Notes: generated by a model not told the origin, from the sequence alone. 56,063 bases of DNA from Myxococcales bacterium (GCA_004193285.1 SECP01000058.1:1-56063), one strand, 5' to 3'; counted from the first letter of the stretch, positions 8,994-17,479 are shown. Translations and numbers: made by a program.

Positions 8994-9405
8994 GCACTAC
9001 CTCCGCTTTTCCCTTGGCCAGCACGCGCCCCTCCGAGCGGATGACGAGCCCCAGCTCCACCATGCCGGTGGCGTGATGCACATTGACCAGCGTGCCTTCC
9101 ACCTCAGCTTCGCGGCCGACGTAGAGCGGTCGCTTGAAGTCGAAGGAGACACTGGCCCAGACGCTGTCTCGGCCCGGCAGGCGCATGCCGATGAGCTGCG
9201 ACACTTTGGCAATGAGGAGCGCGCCGTAGACGACGCAGCCGTCGTACCCCTTTTTGCGCGCGAACGCTGCGTCGACGTGGAGCGGGTTGAAGTCACCGGA
9301 GAGCTCCGCGAACGCTCTCATCTGCTCGTCAGTGACGACGAAGGTGACGCTCCGCTTCAGACCTTCGGCGAGGTCCGCCAGCGCATGCTCCTCCGGCGTG
9401 GTCAT
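8983..9405 (-). CDS. MaoC-like (R)-specific enoyl hydratase/dehydratase
   Basis: 140 residues from ATG 9405, one base after the ACP stop (TAA-G-ATG), so translation is probably coupled. It has the hot-dog hydratase motif FAELSGDFNPLHVDAAFA with the catalytic dyad Asp38 and His43, as in PhaJ-type hydratases, and later VYGALLIAKVSQLIG. Known relatives hydrate trans-2-enoyl to (R)-3-hydroxyacyl thioesters, or dehydrate in reverse. Between an ACP and an SDR it likely acts on the same ACP-bound acyl group. No ketosynthase gene is nearby, so a full chain-extension cycle is not encoded here. Confidence 0.86.
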   Translation of the reverse strand: MTTPEEHALADLAEGLKRSVTFVVTDEQMRAFAELSGDFNPLHVDAAFARKKGYDGCVVYGALLIAKVSQLIGMRLPGRDSVWASVSFDFKRPLYVGREAEVEGTLVNVHHATGMVELGLVIRSEGRVLAKGKAEVVLGT

Positions 9406-9406
9406 C

Positions 9407-9652
9407 TTAGCTCGCCGTCTTCGCGTCGATGAGCGTAACCAGGTCCCCGACGTTGCGGAGCTGCTCGACCTCGGCAGCCGAGAACTTGAGCGCAAAGGCC
9501 TTCTCTACGGCCATCACCAGGCGAATGTGAGTGAGGCTGTCCCACTCGTCCACGTCGTCCGCCGTGAGCTTGGGGTGCACGACGATCGTTTCGTCATCGA
9601 ATACGTCGTGGAATACCTGCGTCAGCTTGGCGTAGTGAGCTTCGGTGTTCAT
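9407..9652 (-). CDS. Acyl carrier protein
   Basis: 81 residues, a standard size. The phosphopantetheine attachment site is Ser39 in DEWDSLTHIRLV, preceded by acidic residues and followed by the helix MAVEKAFALKFSAAEVEQL. Its start overlaps the end of the SGNH gene by 59 bp and it is followed at one base by the MaoC gene. It is probably the acyl donor for the membrane acyltransferase at the head of the operon, in the way DltC serves DltB. Confidence 0.93.
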   Translation of the reverse strand: MNTEAHYAKLTQVFHDVFDDETIVVHPKLTADDVDEWDSLTHIRLVMAVEKAFALKFSAAEVEQLRNVGDLVTLIDAKTAS

Positions 9653-10718
9653 GTTCTTCTCGTTCGTTTTCTGGGAGCCTGAGGGAGCTGGCCAATGCTT
9701 CGGACCAGCGGGCCGTGACTCGCGGTTTGGGGTGCACTTCGTCGCTGAAGTCTTCGTTGTCGTCGCCAGCTAGGCGGAGCACTCGTACATGCTCTAGCCG
9801 CTCGAGCTCGGGCAGGAGCGCCTGCATGCGTCGCGCGTAGTCCGCATGAATGGGGGAGCCCGCCGCGTGCCACGCCGGAATGGGCATGTCGACGAGCACC
9901 AGCTGTCCGCCCGCGCGCCCCACGTCCTCCACGACCGCTCGCAGCGTTTGGAATGGCGCGTCGTCCAGGCGGTCGACGTCGCCCATGTACTTGCGCCAAA
10001 ACGCGAGGTACTTGCCTTGCTCCGCCTCCGACACCAGGCGCTCGTTGCGCTCCGCGTCCGTCAGCTTCCGGGGCTTGCCGGAAAGGCGCTCGCGGAAGGT
10101 TTGCGTTGCGTCGCGCGTCACGGCGTCCAGCACCAGGTAGGGGTGAACCAGGTGCGCGCCCATGCTCAGCATGCTGGGAGGCAAGAGGGCCTCTGCTCCG
10201 TGGCTGCCTCGCTTGTAGAAGCCGTAGCGGTATCGCTCCAGATCCATGTCCGTATCGCCGCCATGGCGATCCGGCGTCTCCCAGCGCGCCCGATCGGAGG
10301 CGAACACGCCGTACCAGAGACCGAGGACGAAGGTATTGTGGGTGCGCGCGGCCGGTGACTGGACCTCTTGCACCAGCTCCACCACCTGCCGAAGCTGCGT
10401 GATATTCGAGCCGCTGACCGCGATGTTGTGGACCTCGCGCTCCGGCAGCGCTTCTTGCAGCTCGTGCTGCTTGAAGCCGACGAGCGCGTTGGAGGCCCCC
10501 AGCACCAGCAGTTTGTCTCGAGTCGTATCCAGCCGGCTGCGGGAGAAGAAGACGTACTTTGGCTCGGTTAGGTAGAGTGACTCACCGGCGCGAGCAGAGT
10601 CCAGCCGGGCGTGTTCCCGTTCACCGGGCCGCACGAGCAAGCTGACCACGAGGAGCGCGCCGTACAGCACGGCCAATGAGGCGCCGAGGCGCGCGAGCTG
10701 AACGAGGATCGGCTTCAT
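9594..10718 (-). CDS. Membrane-anchored SGNH-fold protein (DltD/AlgJ-like partner of MBOAT)
   Basis: 374 residues with one N-terminal membrane anchor (about residues 5-29). The block GASN (Ser76) resembles the SGNH nucleophile loop, and DEVH near the C-terminus supplies Asp326 and His329, completing a Ser-Asp-His triad. The topology puts the catalytic domain outside the cytoplasmic membrane. The gene starts at ATG 10718, one base after the MBOAT stop (TGA-G-ATG). In Dlt and alginate acetylation systems an SGNH protein of this layout receives or passes on the acyl group exported by the MBOAT, so this is the likely final transferase to the polysaccharide. Overall sequence similarity to DltD itself was not tested. 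Confidence 0.8.
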   Translation of the reverse strand: MKPILVQLARLGASLAVLYGALLVVSLLVRPGEREHARLDSARAGESLYLTEPKYVFFSRSRLDTTRDKLLVLGASNALVGFKQHELQEALPEREVHNIAVSGSNITQLRQVVELVQEVQSPAARTHNTFVLGLWYGVFASDRARWETPDRHGGDTDMDLERYRYGFYKRGSHGAEALLPPSMLSMGAHLVHPYLVLDAVTRDATQTFRERLSGKPRKLTDAERNERLVSEAEQGKYLAFWRKYMGDVDRLDDAPFQTLRAVVEDVGRAGGQLVLVDMPIPAWHAAGSPIHADYARRMQALLPELERLEHVRVLRLAGDDNEDFSDEVHPKPRVTARWSEALASSLRLPENEREEHEHRSSLRQADAGIPRRIR

Positions 10719-10719
10719 C

Positions 10720-12162
10720 TCAGAAGGCTCGGTAGACGAATTCGGGGGCTTTGTGGAAGAACGAGCTCACGCACAAGATGAGCAAGATCTGGGAGGCGAG
10801 GAGCAAGTTGCGCGGCGCGGTGCCGAGCTGCAGCGAGGTGCGGCTCCGCAGGCGTGCAGCGGCGCCGAGCACGCCGTCCCACACCGCGAAGCCGACGGCG
10901 GCCAGCGCGCTCAACCCCAAGTACATCGAGAGCCAACCGTGCACCCCGAGCCGCGCCGAGATGGCGGAAAGCTCGCCCAAGCTCAGCCACAAGCAGCTCA
11001 GCCCGAGCGCGAAGTAGGCGAAGGTCAACCCGCGCGCCGCGTAGATGGCGACGGGGCGCTCGCACAGCGCCTTGTAGCGCGCCTTACCAAGGCGCTTGGC
11101 CGCCTGAACCTGCCAGAGCTTGTTGATGCTCGCCCCCGCGCCCATGAACAGACCGTAGACGACGAAGACGGAAGTGGCTCCGTGCCAAACTCCCATCAGC
11201 AAGAACGTTACGAAGAACGCGATGACCGCGAGGTATGGCGCGAGCGCGCGCGAGGTTACTCGCTCCGAGAGCACGCGGAGGAGCGGGTTGAACACGTAGG
11301 TGCGGAACCACTGGGAAAGGGTGATGTGCCAGCGAGCCCAAAAATCCAAGAAGCTTCGAGCCTGGAAGGGGTGGTCGAAGTTCTCCGGCAGCTTTTGGCC
11401 GAGCAGCGCCGCGACCCCAATCACCACGTCCATGTAGCCCGCGAAGTTCGCGTACAAAAATACGGTGTACGAGACGGCGCTGACGGCGTAGCTGGCTAGC
11501 AGCTGGGACCAGGCGAGGGTGCCGGTTCCGGCCAGCACTCGCGCGGAGACGGCCGCAAATACGTAGTTGAATACCGCCGAAACGACCGCGATTCGCACGA
11601 AGCCGGCGATGATGCGGGCAAACGCGGCATGCACCACGCCGTCGGTGAGGTCGTTTTGAACCGCCGCGCGGCTCTCTCGATCGAACTCTTTGTAGCGCTG
11701 GATCGGGCCCGCAGTGAGGGTCAGGAAGCTCGCGGTGTAGTTGAAGAATGCGAGCGGCGCGATGCGCTCACGCAGCTCGCCCTGCCTGGCGTCGATCATC
11801 AAATGCAGGACGCGGAACAATACGTACGAGAGACCCACGACAGCGTAGACGGCATGCAGCGTCAGCTGGGCCGGCACGAAGGCGTACTTCTTGAGCGTGA
11901 CAAAAGTGCCGACGACGACTGCAAGGCCGACCCAGAGCAGTACGGAAGACGGCTTCACGCGCAGCCACTCCACGAAGGCATAGCCGAGCAGCAAGAACGC
12001 GAGCAGTGGAAGAAGCTCGATCGGCCGGTCGGCATAGCTCGCGAGGAACACGAGGTTCGCGGCCAACATCAGCCAACTGCGGAGCCGCAGGCTCTTCGTG
12101 AGGTTCACGAGGAGCACGACCGCCACGACGAAGCCCAAGAATGTAAAGGAAGTGAAACTCAT
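10720..12162 (-). CDS. MBOAT family O-acyltransferase (DltB/AlgI-like)
   Basis: 480 residues with about ten or more hydrophobic segments. Typical MBOAT blocks are present: FLTLTAGPIQRYKEF, PENFDHPFQARSFLDFWARWHITLSQWFRTYVFNPL and LLMGVWHGATSVFVVYGL, in which His327 is the conserved catalytic histidine. Family members move an acyl group from a cytoplasmic thioester donor across the membrane to an acceptor. As first gene of a six-gene operon that also encodes an ACP, it likely takes its acyl group from that ACP and, with the SGNH protein, acylates the exopolysaccharide built by the divergent operon. Transcription should start in the 304-bp region shared with that operon. Confidence 0.93.
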   Translation of the reverse strand: MSFTSFTFLGFVVAVVLLVNLTKSLRLRSWLMLAANLVFLASYADRPIELLPLLAFLLLGYAFVEWLRVKPSSVLLWVGLAVVVGTFVTLKKYAFVPAQLTLHAVYAVVGLSYVLFRVLHLMIDARQGELRERIAPLAFFNYTASFLTLTAGPIQRYKEFDRESRAAVQNDLTDGVVHAAFARIIAGFVRIAVVSAVFNYVFAAVSARVLAGTGTLAWSQLLASYAVSAVSYTVFLYANFAGYMDVVIGVAALLGQKLPENFDHPFQARSFLDFWARWHITLSQWFRTYVFNPLLRVLSERVTSRALAPYLAVIAFFVTFLLMGVWHGATSVFVVYGLFMGAGASINKLWQVQAAKRLGKARYKALCERPVAIYAARGLTFAYFALGLSCLWLSLGELSAISARLGVHGWLSMYLGLSALAAVGFAVWDGVLGAAARLRSRTSLQLGTAPRNLLLASQILLILCVSSFFHKAPEFVYRAF

Positions 12163-12298
12163 GAACGCCTCAGAGGGACGCCCGTAAAAACCGAACGCGT
12201 CCTATGCACACTTCATGCGAGGTTGTAGGTTTCTTACTGGAAACACGTGGTTTCCCGCTTTCACGTGAGAACCGACGTCGGCCTGCCGTGCGGCCATG

Positions 12299-12316
12299 GG
12301 GCGAAGTGCTTCGCCC
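12299..12316. promoter_or_regulatory. Candidate activator site (GGCGA-N6-TCGCC dyad)
   Basis: Perfect inverted repeat GGGCGAAG-TG-CTTCGCCC. It contains GGCGA-N6-TCGCC, which recurs with the same spacing at 47364-47379 upstream of another sigma-54-like promoter. Its centre is about 154 bp upstream of the predicted start at about 12461, a normal distance for an enhancer-binding protein. Confidence 0.45.
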
Positions 12317-12434
12317 GATCCTCCATGGCACGAGGCGCTTTGGCGATGTGAGTCGGCTGGCTTGTCGCGAGAGCGCAATCGTTAGTTAAGGAGTGGTGAG
12401 TCAGCGCGCGCTCACGCGGACCCGATGTGGTCCG

Positions 12435-12450
12435 CGGCACGACACTTGCG
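12435..12450 (+). promoter_or_regulatory. Sigma-54-like promoter of the exopolysaccharide operon
   Basis: The sequence cGGCACGacacTTGCg matches the sigma-54 consensus TGGCACG-N4-TTGCA at all core bases, with the invariant GG (12436-12437) and GC (12448-12449) separated by exactly ten bases. The predicted transcript would start near 12461, only a few bases before the ATG at 12467. That would make the mRNA nearly leaderless unless translation starts at the in-frame GTG near 12494. Confidence 0.5.
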
Positions 12451-12466
12451 CCTGCGCTGCGCCGTG

Positions 12467-13558
12467 ATGGACCGTTCGGACCCCGACCCAGCTGTGGATA
12501 CAAGCCAACCCATTGGGCTTGTTTCGGTTGTGATTCCCAACTTCAACTACGCCCGCTTCGTCGCTCAAGCGATCGAAAGTGCGCTGTCGTTGGATTGGCC
12601 GCACGTCGAGGTGATCGTGGTCGACGACGGCTCCACGGACGATTCGCGTCAGGTCATCGACCGTTACCGCGAGCGCGTGACGATCATCCATCAGGCCAAC
12701 GGCGGGCAGATAGCGGCGTGCAATGCGGGCTTCGCGCGCGCGCGCGGTGACGCCGTGGTGTTCTTGGATTCGGACGACGTGCTGCATCCTGCGCTCATCC
12801 GCGAGGCCGCGGCGGTGTGGCGCCGAGGCTTGAGCAAGGTGCAGTTTCAAATGCGAGTCATCGATGCGGACGGTCGACCGACGGGCGCATTTTTGCCGCA
12901 ATTTCACGTCGTTCCCACCAGCGAGGACGTGAAGCGCTGGGTGATGACAGCGGCCTCTTACCCGACCCCGCCCGGGTCGGGGAACGTGTACTCGCGAAGC
13001 TATCTGGAAAAGATCTTCCCTCTGGTCGGAGAGGATCGCGCGGCTGACTCTTACTGCTTGGCCGCGGCGCCCCACCTGGGTGATGTGGTGACGGTCGCCA
13101 AGCCGCTGGTGGACTACCGCGTCCACGGAAGCAATGACGGCGCCATGGCCAAGCTCGACGCGCGTCGCTTTGCGGTGGAGCTCAAGCGCGCCCACGCCCG
13201 CTATCGCTACGCAGGCTCGCTTCGAGAGGGAGCTTTCCTACCGAAGTCCTCGGCCGCGTTGGATCGCAGCCTGGCGCTGCTCCCGTACCGGCTCGCGTCG
13301 CTCAAGCTGCTGCCGTCGGAGCATCCCATCCCGAGCGACAGCTCCTGGAAGGTACTGCGCGATCTGACGATAGCTTGTTGCACTCCTCAGGGTGTGTCGC
13401 GACGTGCGCGCGCTGCCCTGTGCATGTGGTCGCTCTCGGTCGCGGTAGCTCCGGCGCCGCTCGATGGGCAGATCGCGCTGTGGCGTTTCTCCTCCAGCAG
13501 TCGCCCCGAGCTCTTGAAACGAGCCCTGCGGGCACTGGACGTCGTCAAGGCTGCTTGA
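12467..13558 (+). CDS. Family 2 glycosyltransferase
   Basis: 363 residues from ATG 12467. The frame stays open to an ATG at 12425, but the sigma-54-like promoter lies between the two, arguing for the later start. The GT-A fold signature is clear: VSVVIPNFNYARFVAQAIES, VIVVDDGSTDDSRQVIDRY, CNAGFARARGDAVVFLDSDD (metal-binding DxD region) and later YRVHGSNDG. It should transfer a nucleotide-activated sugar to the lipid-linked repeat unit on the cytoplasmic side. It is closely similar in layout to the GT2 at 20975-22021, and the two probably arose by duplication. It is the first gene of the nine-gene operon. Confidence 0.9.
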   Translation: MDRSDPDPAVDTSQPIGLVSVVIPNFNYARFVAQAIESALSLDWPHVEVIVVDDGSTDDSRQVIDRYRERVTIIHQANGGQIAACNAGFARARGDAVVFLDSDDVLHPALIREAAAVWRRGLSKVQFQMRVIDADGRPTGAFLPQFHVVPTSEDVKRWVMTAASYPTPPGSGNVYSRSYLEKIFPLVGEDRAADSYCLAAAPHLGDVVTVAKPLVDYRVHGSNDGAMAKLDARRFAVELKRAHARYRYAGSLREGAFLPKSSAALDRSLALLPYRLASLKLLPSEHPIPSDSSWKVLRDLTIACCTPQGVSRRARAALCMWSLSVAVAPAPLDGQIALWRFSSSSRPELLKRALRALDVVKAA

Positions 13559-13583
13559 TGAAGCTTAGAAATTTAGAGGGTCC

Positions 13584-14984
13584 ATGTTGAAGCGGTATCA
13601 GAACTTGGTCAGTGGCGTGCTCGGGCTCATCGACGTGATGATCCTGATCGGCGCCTGGCTCGTGTCGTATTGGCTGCGGTTTTCGGCGCCGCTGGTGCCG
13701 GTGACCAAAGGCTTCCCCCCCTTCTCCGTCTACGCCTCGCTCACCCCCGTGGTGGCGATGGTGTGGATCTCGGTGTTCGCCGCGATGCGGGTGTACAAGC
13801 TGAGTCGTCTGCTGTCGCCGTGGCACGAGGTCATGCTCGTGCTCAAGGCGCACGCGATGTCGCTCTTGGTGTTCATCGCGCTCACGTACCTCTTCGAGGA
13901 GTACCGGTATTCGCGTCTGGTGACGGTGTACTTCGGCTCCCTCGCCGGCGTGCTCCTGGTCGCGGGCCGGCTCTCGGTGCGTAGCGCGTTCCGTACTTTG
14001 CGCGCCCGCGGCTTCAACCTTCGTCAGGTGCTCATCGTCGGCGAAGGCCCCGCGGTGGAGTCCCTGGTAGAGCGCTTCGAGAACTACCCGGAGCTCGGCT
14101 TGCGCGTCCGGGGCGTGGTGACTCACGAGGAGTCGCCTGCGACGCAAGTCGGCAACAAGCCGGTGCTCGGGCATTTCGACCACATTCGTGAGCTCATCGG
14201 GCACACCGGCGCCGACGAAATCCTCATCGCTCTCCCTTGGTCCCAGCAAAACGAGGTCGGCCGCATCCTGGAGTCGCTCAAGGACGAGACCATCGACGTG
14301 CGGCTCGTGCCGGATCTGCAGGCATACATCACGCTCGGCTGCGAGGTAGAAGACTTCGACGGCGTGCCGGTGGTTCGCCTCAACGACTCGCCCCTCATCG
14401 GCTGGTACGCCGCCGCCAAGAGGCTCACGGACATCGTCGTTGCCAGCGTCGCGCTGGTGGTGTTCGGCCCGATCATGCTGCTCGTCGCGCTGCTCGTACG
14501 TCTCTCCTCGCCGGGCCCGATCCTCTACTCGCAGGAGCGCATGGGCCTGGATGGGCGAACCTTCAACATGCTCAAGTTTCGCTCGATGAAGATCGACGCG
14601 GAGCAAAAGAGCGGCGCGGTTTGGGCCCAAAAAGAGGACGACCGCCGCACGCTGCTCGGCACCTTCCTCCGCAAGACGAGCCTCGACGAGCTGCCGCAGC
14701 TCTTCAACGTGCTGCGCGGCGACATGTCACTCGTCGGCCCGCGCCCGGAGCGGCCGGTGTTCGTGCACAAGTTCCGCCAGGAAATTCCCCATTACATGCT
14801 GCGCCACAAGGTGAAGGCAGGCATCACCGGCTGGGCGCAGATCAACGGCTGGCGCGGCAACACCTCGCTGCGCAGGCGCATCGAGTGCGACCTCTACTAC
14901 ATCCAAAATTGGTCGTACCTGCTCGACCTCAAGATCCTGACTCTTACGCTTTGGAAGGGGTTCGTTAACAAGAATGCCTACTAG
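13584..14984 (+). CDS. Polyprenyl-phosphate sugar-phosphate transferase (initiating enzyme, WcaJ/WbaP type)
   Basis: 466 residues with AGAGGG upstream of ATG 13584. The N-terminal half has four hydrophobic segments and a nucleotide-binding-like domain (VLIVGEGPAVESLVERF). A fifth membrane segment (VVASVALVVFGPIMLLVALLV) precedes the catalytic bacterial sugar transferase domain, with SPGPILYSQERMGLDGRTF, MLKFRSM, RKTSLDELPQLFNVLRGDMSLVGPRP and KAGITGWAQING. Such enzymes start repeat-unit synthesis by moving hexose-1-phosphate from UDP-sugar to undecaprenyl phosphate; EpsZ of Myxococcus is of this kind. The stop overlaps the start of the Wzc-like gene by 11 bp. Which sugar it uses cannot be read from the sequence. 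Confidence 0.93.
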   Translation: MLKRYQNLVSGVLGLIDVMILIGAWLVSYWLRFSAPLVPVTKGFPPFSVYASLTPVVAMVWISVFAAMRVYKLSRLLSPWHEVMLVLKAHAMSLLVFIALTYLFEEYRYSRLVTVYFGSLAGVLLVAGRLSVRSAFRTLRARGFNLRQVLIVGEGPAVESLVERFENYPELGLRVRGVVTHEESPATQVGNKPVLGHFDHIRELIGHTGADEILIALPWSQQNEVGRILESLKDETIDVRLVPDLQAYITLGCEVEDFDGVPVVRLNDSPLIGWYAAAKRLTDIVVASVALVVFGPIMLLVALLVRLSSPGPILYSQERMGLDGRTFNMLKFRSMKIDAEQKSGAVWAQKEDDRRTLLGTFLRKTSLDELPQLFNVLRGDMSLVGPRPERPVFVHKFRQEIPHYMLRHKVKAGITGWAQINGWRGNTSLRRRIECDLYYIQNWSYLLDLKILTLTLWKGFVNKNAY

Positions 14985-17475
14985 AGATTTGAGCGCCCCC
15001 GCGGCGTTCGACCGGGCCGACGCGTCTCGGGGACGACCCGATACGTTCGACGTGAGGCAGCTCTGGGCTACCTTGCGGCATCGCTACAAGTTCGTACTGG
15101 GCGTGGCCCTCACCGTCTTCGCGGCGGTGATGCTGGCGACCCTCGTCTCGCGCATGAAGTTTCGCTCCGTCAGCCGCCTGTACCTCGGTGAGCTCGAGGA
15201 GAGCAGCATCAAATCCGGAGCTCGCGGCAAGGACGAGATCGACCTGAGCGCCGGCGGCCAAGGCGTCGTCGGTAGCGAGATCGAAATCATCCAGAGTCGT
15301 ACCCTGGTCGCGAAGGCGATTTCTGATTCCGGCCTCAACGTCAGCATCAACGTCTTGGGCCAGAAGGCGCCGCGCTACGGCCAGTGGCTGCTCGCACGCC
15401 GGGACATCGCCGCGCTGGATATGGCCGTGCAGAGCCTCCGCGCGCGAGATGCCCGGCTGACGGACGCGAGCGCCCGCGAGCAGACCTACACCATCGCGTT
15501 CACCTCGGACACCGAGTTCGAGGCGAGCCGTGAGGACGGCAAGGTCGGCAAAGGCAAGCTGGGCGAACGCGCGGAGCTGCCTGGCGCGAGCCTGGTGCTG
15601 CGACCCGGCGACGGCCGGTCGCCAAAGGCCGGCGAGCGCTACGTAATCATGGTCCGGCCGCTCATGGTCGTGATCGACGAGGCGCTGGCCGCGCTGCAGG
15701 TCACGGCGCCGCGCGCCACCCCTCAGTCGCCGCAGGTGAACGTGGTCACCTTGGAGTTCGCGGACGCCTCGCCGCGCCTCGCGGCAAGCTTTTTGGATCG
15801 TCTCATCGCGGCCTACCTGGCCGAGCGCCAGGAATGGAAGGTGGAGGAGGCGAGCGCCGCCGAGTCTTTCGTGAGCTCACAGCTGGAGACCGTGCGCACC
15901 GCGCTCGACGACATCCAGCAAAAGCTCGCCGACTATCGCACGAAGAACCGCGTCGTCGTCATGGACAACGAAGCCAAGGCGATGATCGAGCAGATCGGGA
16001 AATACGAGGAGCAGCGCGTCGCCGCTCACCTCGAGGTCGCCGCTTTGGCCGACGTGCAGCGCACGCTCAAGCAGCCGAACCCGCCCGTCGGCGCGTTCAT
16101 GCTCGGTGAAGCCAAAGACACCGTGCTGGAAGGCATGTCGACCGCCCTCACCACCGCGCGCCAAAAGCTGACGGACCTGGAGAGCCGCTTCAACGACGGC
16201 GCTCCGGAGCTTCGCGATCAGCGGCAACAGGTGGACGCGCAGCTAGAAGCCATTCGTAACTACGTGGCTAGCCGCGCCGCTCGAGCCAAGGAAAGTCTCG
16301 GCACGCTGGACGGCGTCATCGGCGGCTTCGAGGCTCGCCTGAAGTCGGTCCCAGGGGCCGAGCTGCGGCTGATTCAGCTGTCCCGCGAGCAGGAAGTGTA
16401 CAACCGCACTTACTCGTACTTGCTCGAGCGCCAGCAGCAGACGGCCATCATCAAGGCTTCCACGCTCAGCAAAAATCGCGTCCTGGACGCCCCCCAAGTG
16501 GCTTACCGGGAGGACTCGCCCAAGCTGCTCCTGAGGCTGGCGAGCGCTCCCCTGGGTCTACTCCTGGGCGTCGCGGTCGTGCTGCTCCGCAGCCTGCTCT
16601 CCAGCACCTTCCAAAGCGAGGTCGACGCGCGCTCTTTCGTGGACGGGCTGCCCGTGTTCGCGAGCGTGCCGTATCGCCCCAAGCGTCGCGGCGAGCGCCG
16701 CGGCGTGCAAGGCGCGGGCTCCTTCGACGTGCTCGGCAGTGACACGGGCTCTTCCTTCACGGAGGCGTTCCGTACGTTGCGGGCGAACCTGTACCGCGCG
16801 GGCAACCCGGGCATCGGGCGAATCTTGCTGCTCACTTCGCCGAACGAGGGTGACGGCAAGACGACCTGCGCGCTGGCGTTGGCTGCGGCGCTGGCTGCGG
16901 ACGGCAAGCGGGTGGTCCTCGTCGACGCTGACCTGCGTCACACGGACAATCAGCCGCCTCCCCCCGGACCTCGCGACTCGGCGGTCCCCGGTTTGGCGGA
17001 CGTGCTCCTCGGCCAGCGCGCCTGGAACGAGTCGCTTCGGCCCGTCAAGGTACCGTTCGGCCAGTTCTATTCCGTAGCGGCCGGCTATGGCGCGGCCCCG
17101 GAGCTGCTCTCCAGCCCCGGCATGCTGGACTTTCTGAGCGAGGTGCAGCGCCACTGCGACTTCGTCCTTCTGGATGCGCCGAGCTTTCCGGCGGCGGCGG
17201 ACGCGCTCGTGCTGTCTCCGCATGTCGACGGCGTGCTGAGCGTCATCCGACTCGAGAACACATCCCGCAAGGCGGCCCTCGAGCACCTGCGGGGGCTCAC
17301 GCTCTCCGCGCGCAGCTTCGGGGTCGTGCTCAACGGCGTCGGAGTGAGCACCGAGGGCGCCGGCTCCGTCGCGCTCGTCCAGGCCGAGCCCATCCCCAGG
17401 CCCGTCCTGCTCGCGTCACGCAAGCGGCCGAGCACCGCGGGTGCTCCGGCACCCAGCTCTCCCCATGCGAGCTGA
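14974..17475 (+). CDS. wzc: Wzc-like polysaccharide co-polymerase with BY-kinase domain
   Basis: 833 residues. A Wzz-type first membrane segment follows DVRQLWATLRHRYKFVLGVALTVF, then a long periplasmic region with coiled coil (about 290-460) and a GNVR-type second membrane region near residue 515-535. The cytoplasmic kinase domain has Walker A TSPNEGDGKTT (Lys629), Walker A' VVLVDADLRH and Walker B FVLLDAPS. In characterised systems this protein controls chain length, and its autophosphorylation cycle drives assembly with Wza. The C-terminus lacks the usual cluster of tyrosines: after the catalytic core the tail is Ser/Pro/Ala-rich and ends PAPSSPHAS. No Wzb-type phosphatase gene was seen in the window. 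Confidence 0.9.
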   Translation: MPTRDLSAPAAFDRADASRGRPDTFDVRQLWATLRHRYKFVLGVALTVFAAVMLATLVSRMKFRSVSRLYLGELEESSIKSGARGKDEIDLSAGGQGVVGSEIEIIQSRTLVAKAISDSGLNVSINVLGQKAPRYGQWLLARRDIAALDMAVQSLRARDARLTDASAREQTYTIAFTSDTEFEASREDGKVGKGKLGERAELPGASLVLRPGDGRSPKAGERYVIMVRPLMVVIDEALAALQVTAPRATPQSPQVNVVTLEFADASPRLAASFLDRLIAAYLAERQEWKVEEASAAESFVSSQLETVRTALDDIQQKLADYRTKNRVVVMDNEAKAMIEQIGKYEEQRVAAHLEVAALADVQRTLKQPNPPVGAFMLGEAKDTVLEGMSTALTTARQKLTDLESRFNDGAPELRDQRQQVDAQLEAIRNYVASRAARAKESLGTLDGVIGGFEARLKSVPGAELRLIQLSREQEVYNRTYSYLLERQQQTAIIKASTLSKNRVLDAPQVAYREDSPKLLLRLASAPLGLLLGVAVVLLRSLLSSTFQSEVDARSFVDGLPVFASVPYRPKRRGERRGVQGAGSFDVLGSDTGSSFTEAFRTLRANLYRAGNPGIGRILLLTSPNEGDGKTTCALALAAALAADGKRVVLVDADLRHTDNQPPPPGPRDSAVPGLADVLLGQRAWNESLRPVKVPFGQFYSVAAGYGAAPELLSSPGMLDFLSEVQRHCDFVLLDAPSFPAAADALVLSPHVDGVLSVIRLENTSRKAALEHLRGLTLSARSFGVVLNGVGVSTEGAGSVALVQAEPIPRPVLLASRKRPSTAGAPAPSSPHAS

Positions 17476-17479
17476 CATC

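Larger units (their letters stand above)
12163..12466. promoter_or_regulatory. Divergent regulatory region of the exopolysaccharide locus
   Basis: 304 bp between the MBOAT operon and the glycosyltransferase operon. It holds three dyads: GGAAAC-N5-GTTTCC at 12239-12255, an 8-bp stem GGGCGAAG-TG-CTTCGCCC at 12299-12316, and GTGAG-N10-CTCAC at 12396-12415. There are also two CACGTG boxes (12244-12249 and 12262-12267) and the sigma-54-like element at 12435-12450. The dyads lie at distances where activators of sigma-54 promoters usually bind. I saw no convincing sigma-54 element in the MBOAT direction. Confidence 0.5.

Noticed and set aside
9407..9652. Classical D-alanine Dlt system
   Set aside because: No DltA-type adenylating ligase gene is nearby, and the operon supplies FkbH, SDR and MaoC instead.
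6349..12162. Methoxymalonyl-ACP or polyketide extender pathway
   Set aside because: FkbH, ACP and SDR are present, but no FkbG methyltransferase, FkbI acyl-CoA dehydrogenase or polyketide synthase gene was seen; MBOAT and SGNH point to acyl transfer instead.
12326..12345. TGGCACGAGG... as another sigma-54 element in the divergent region
   Set aside because: No GC pair at ten bases from the GG; the nearest is two bases too close, and sigma-54 spacing is strict.
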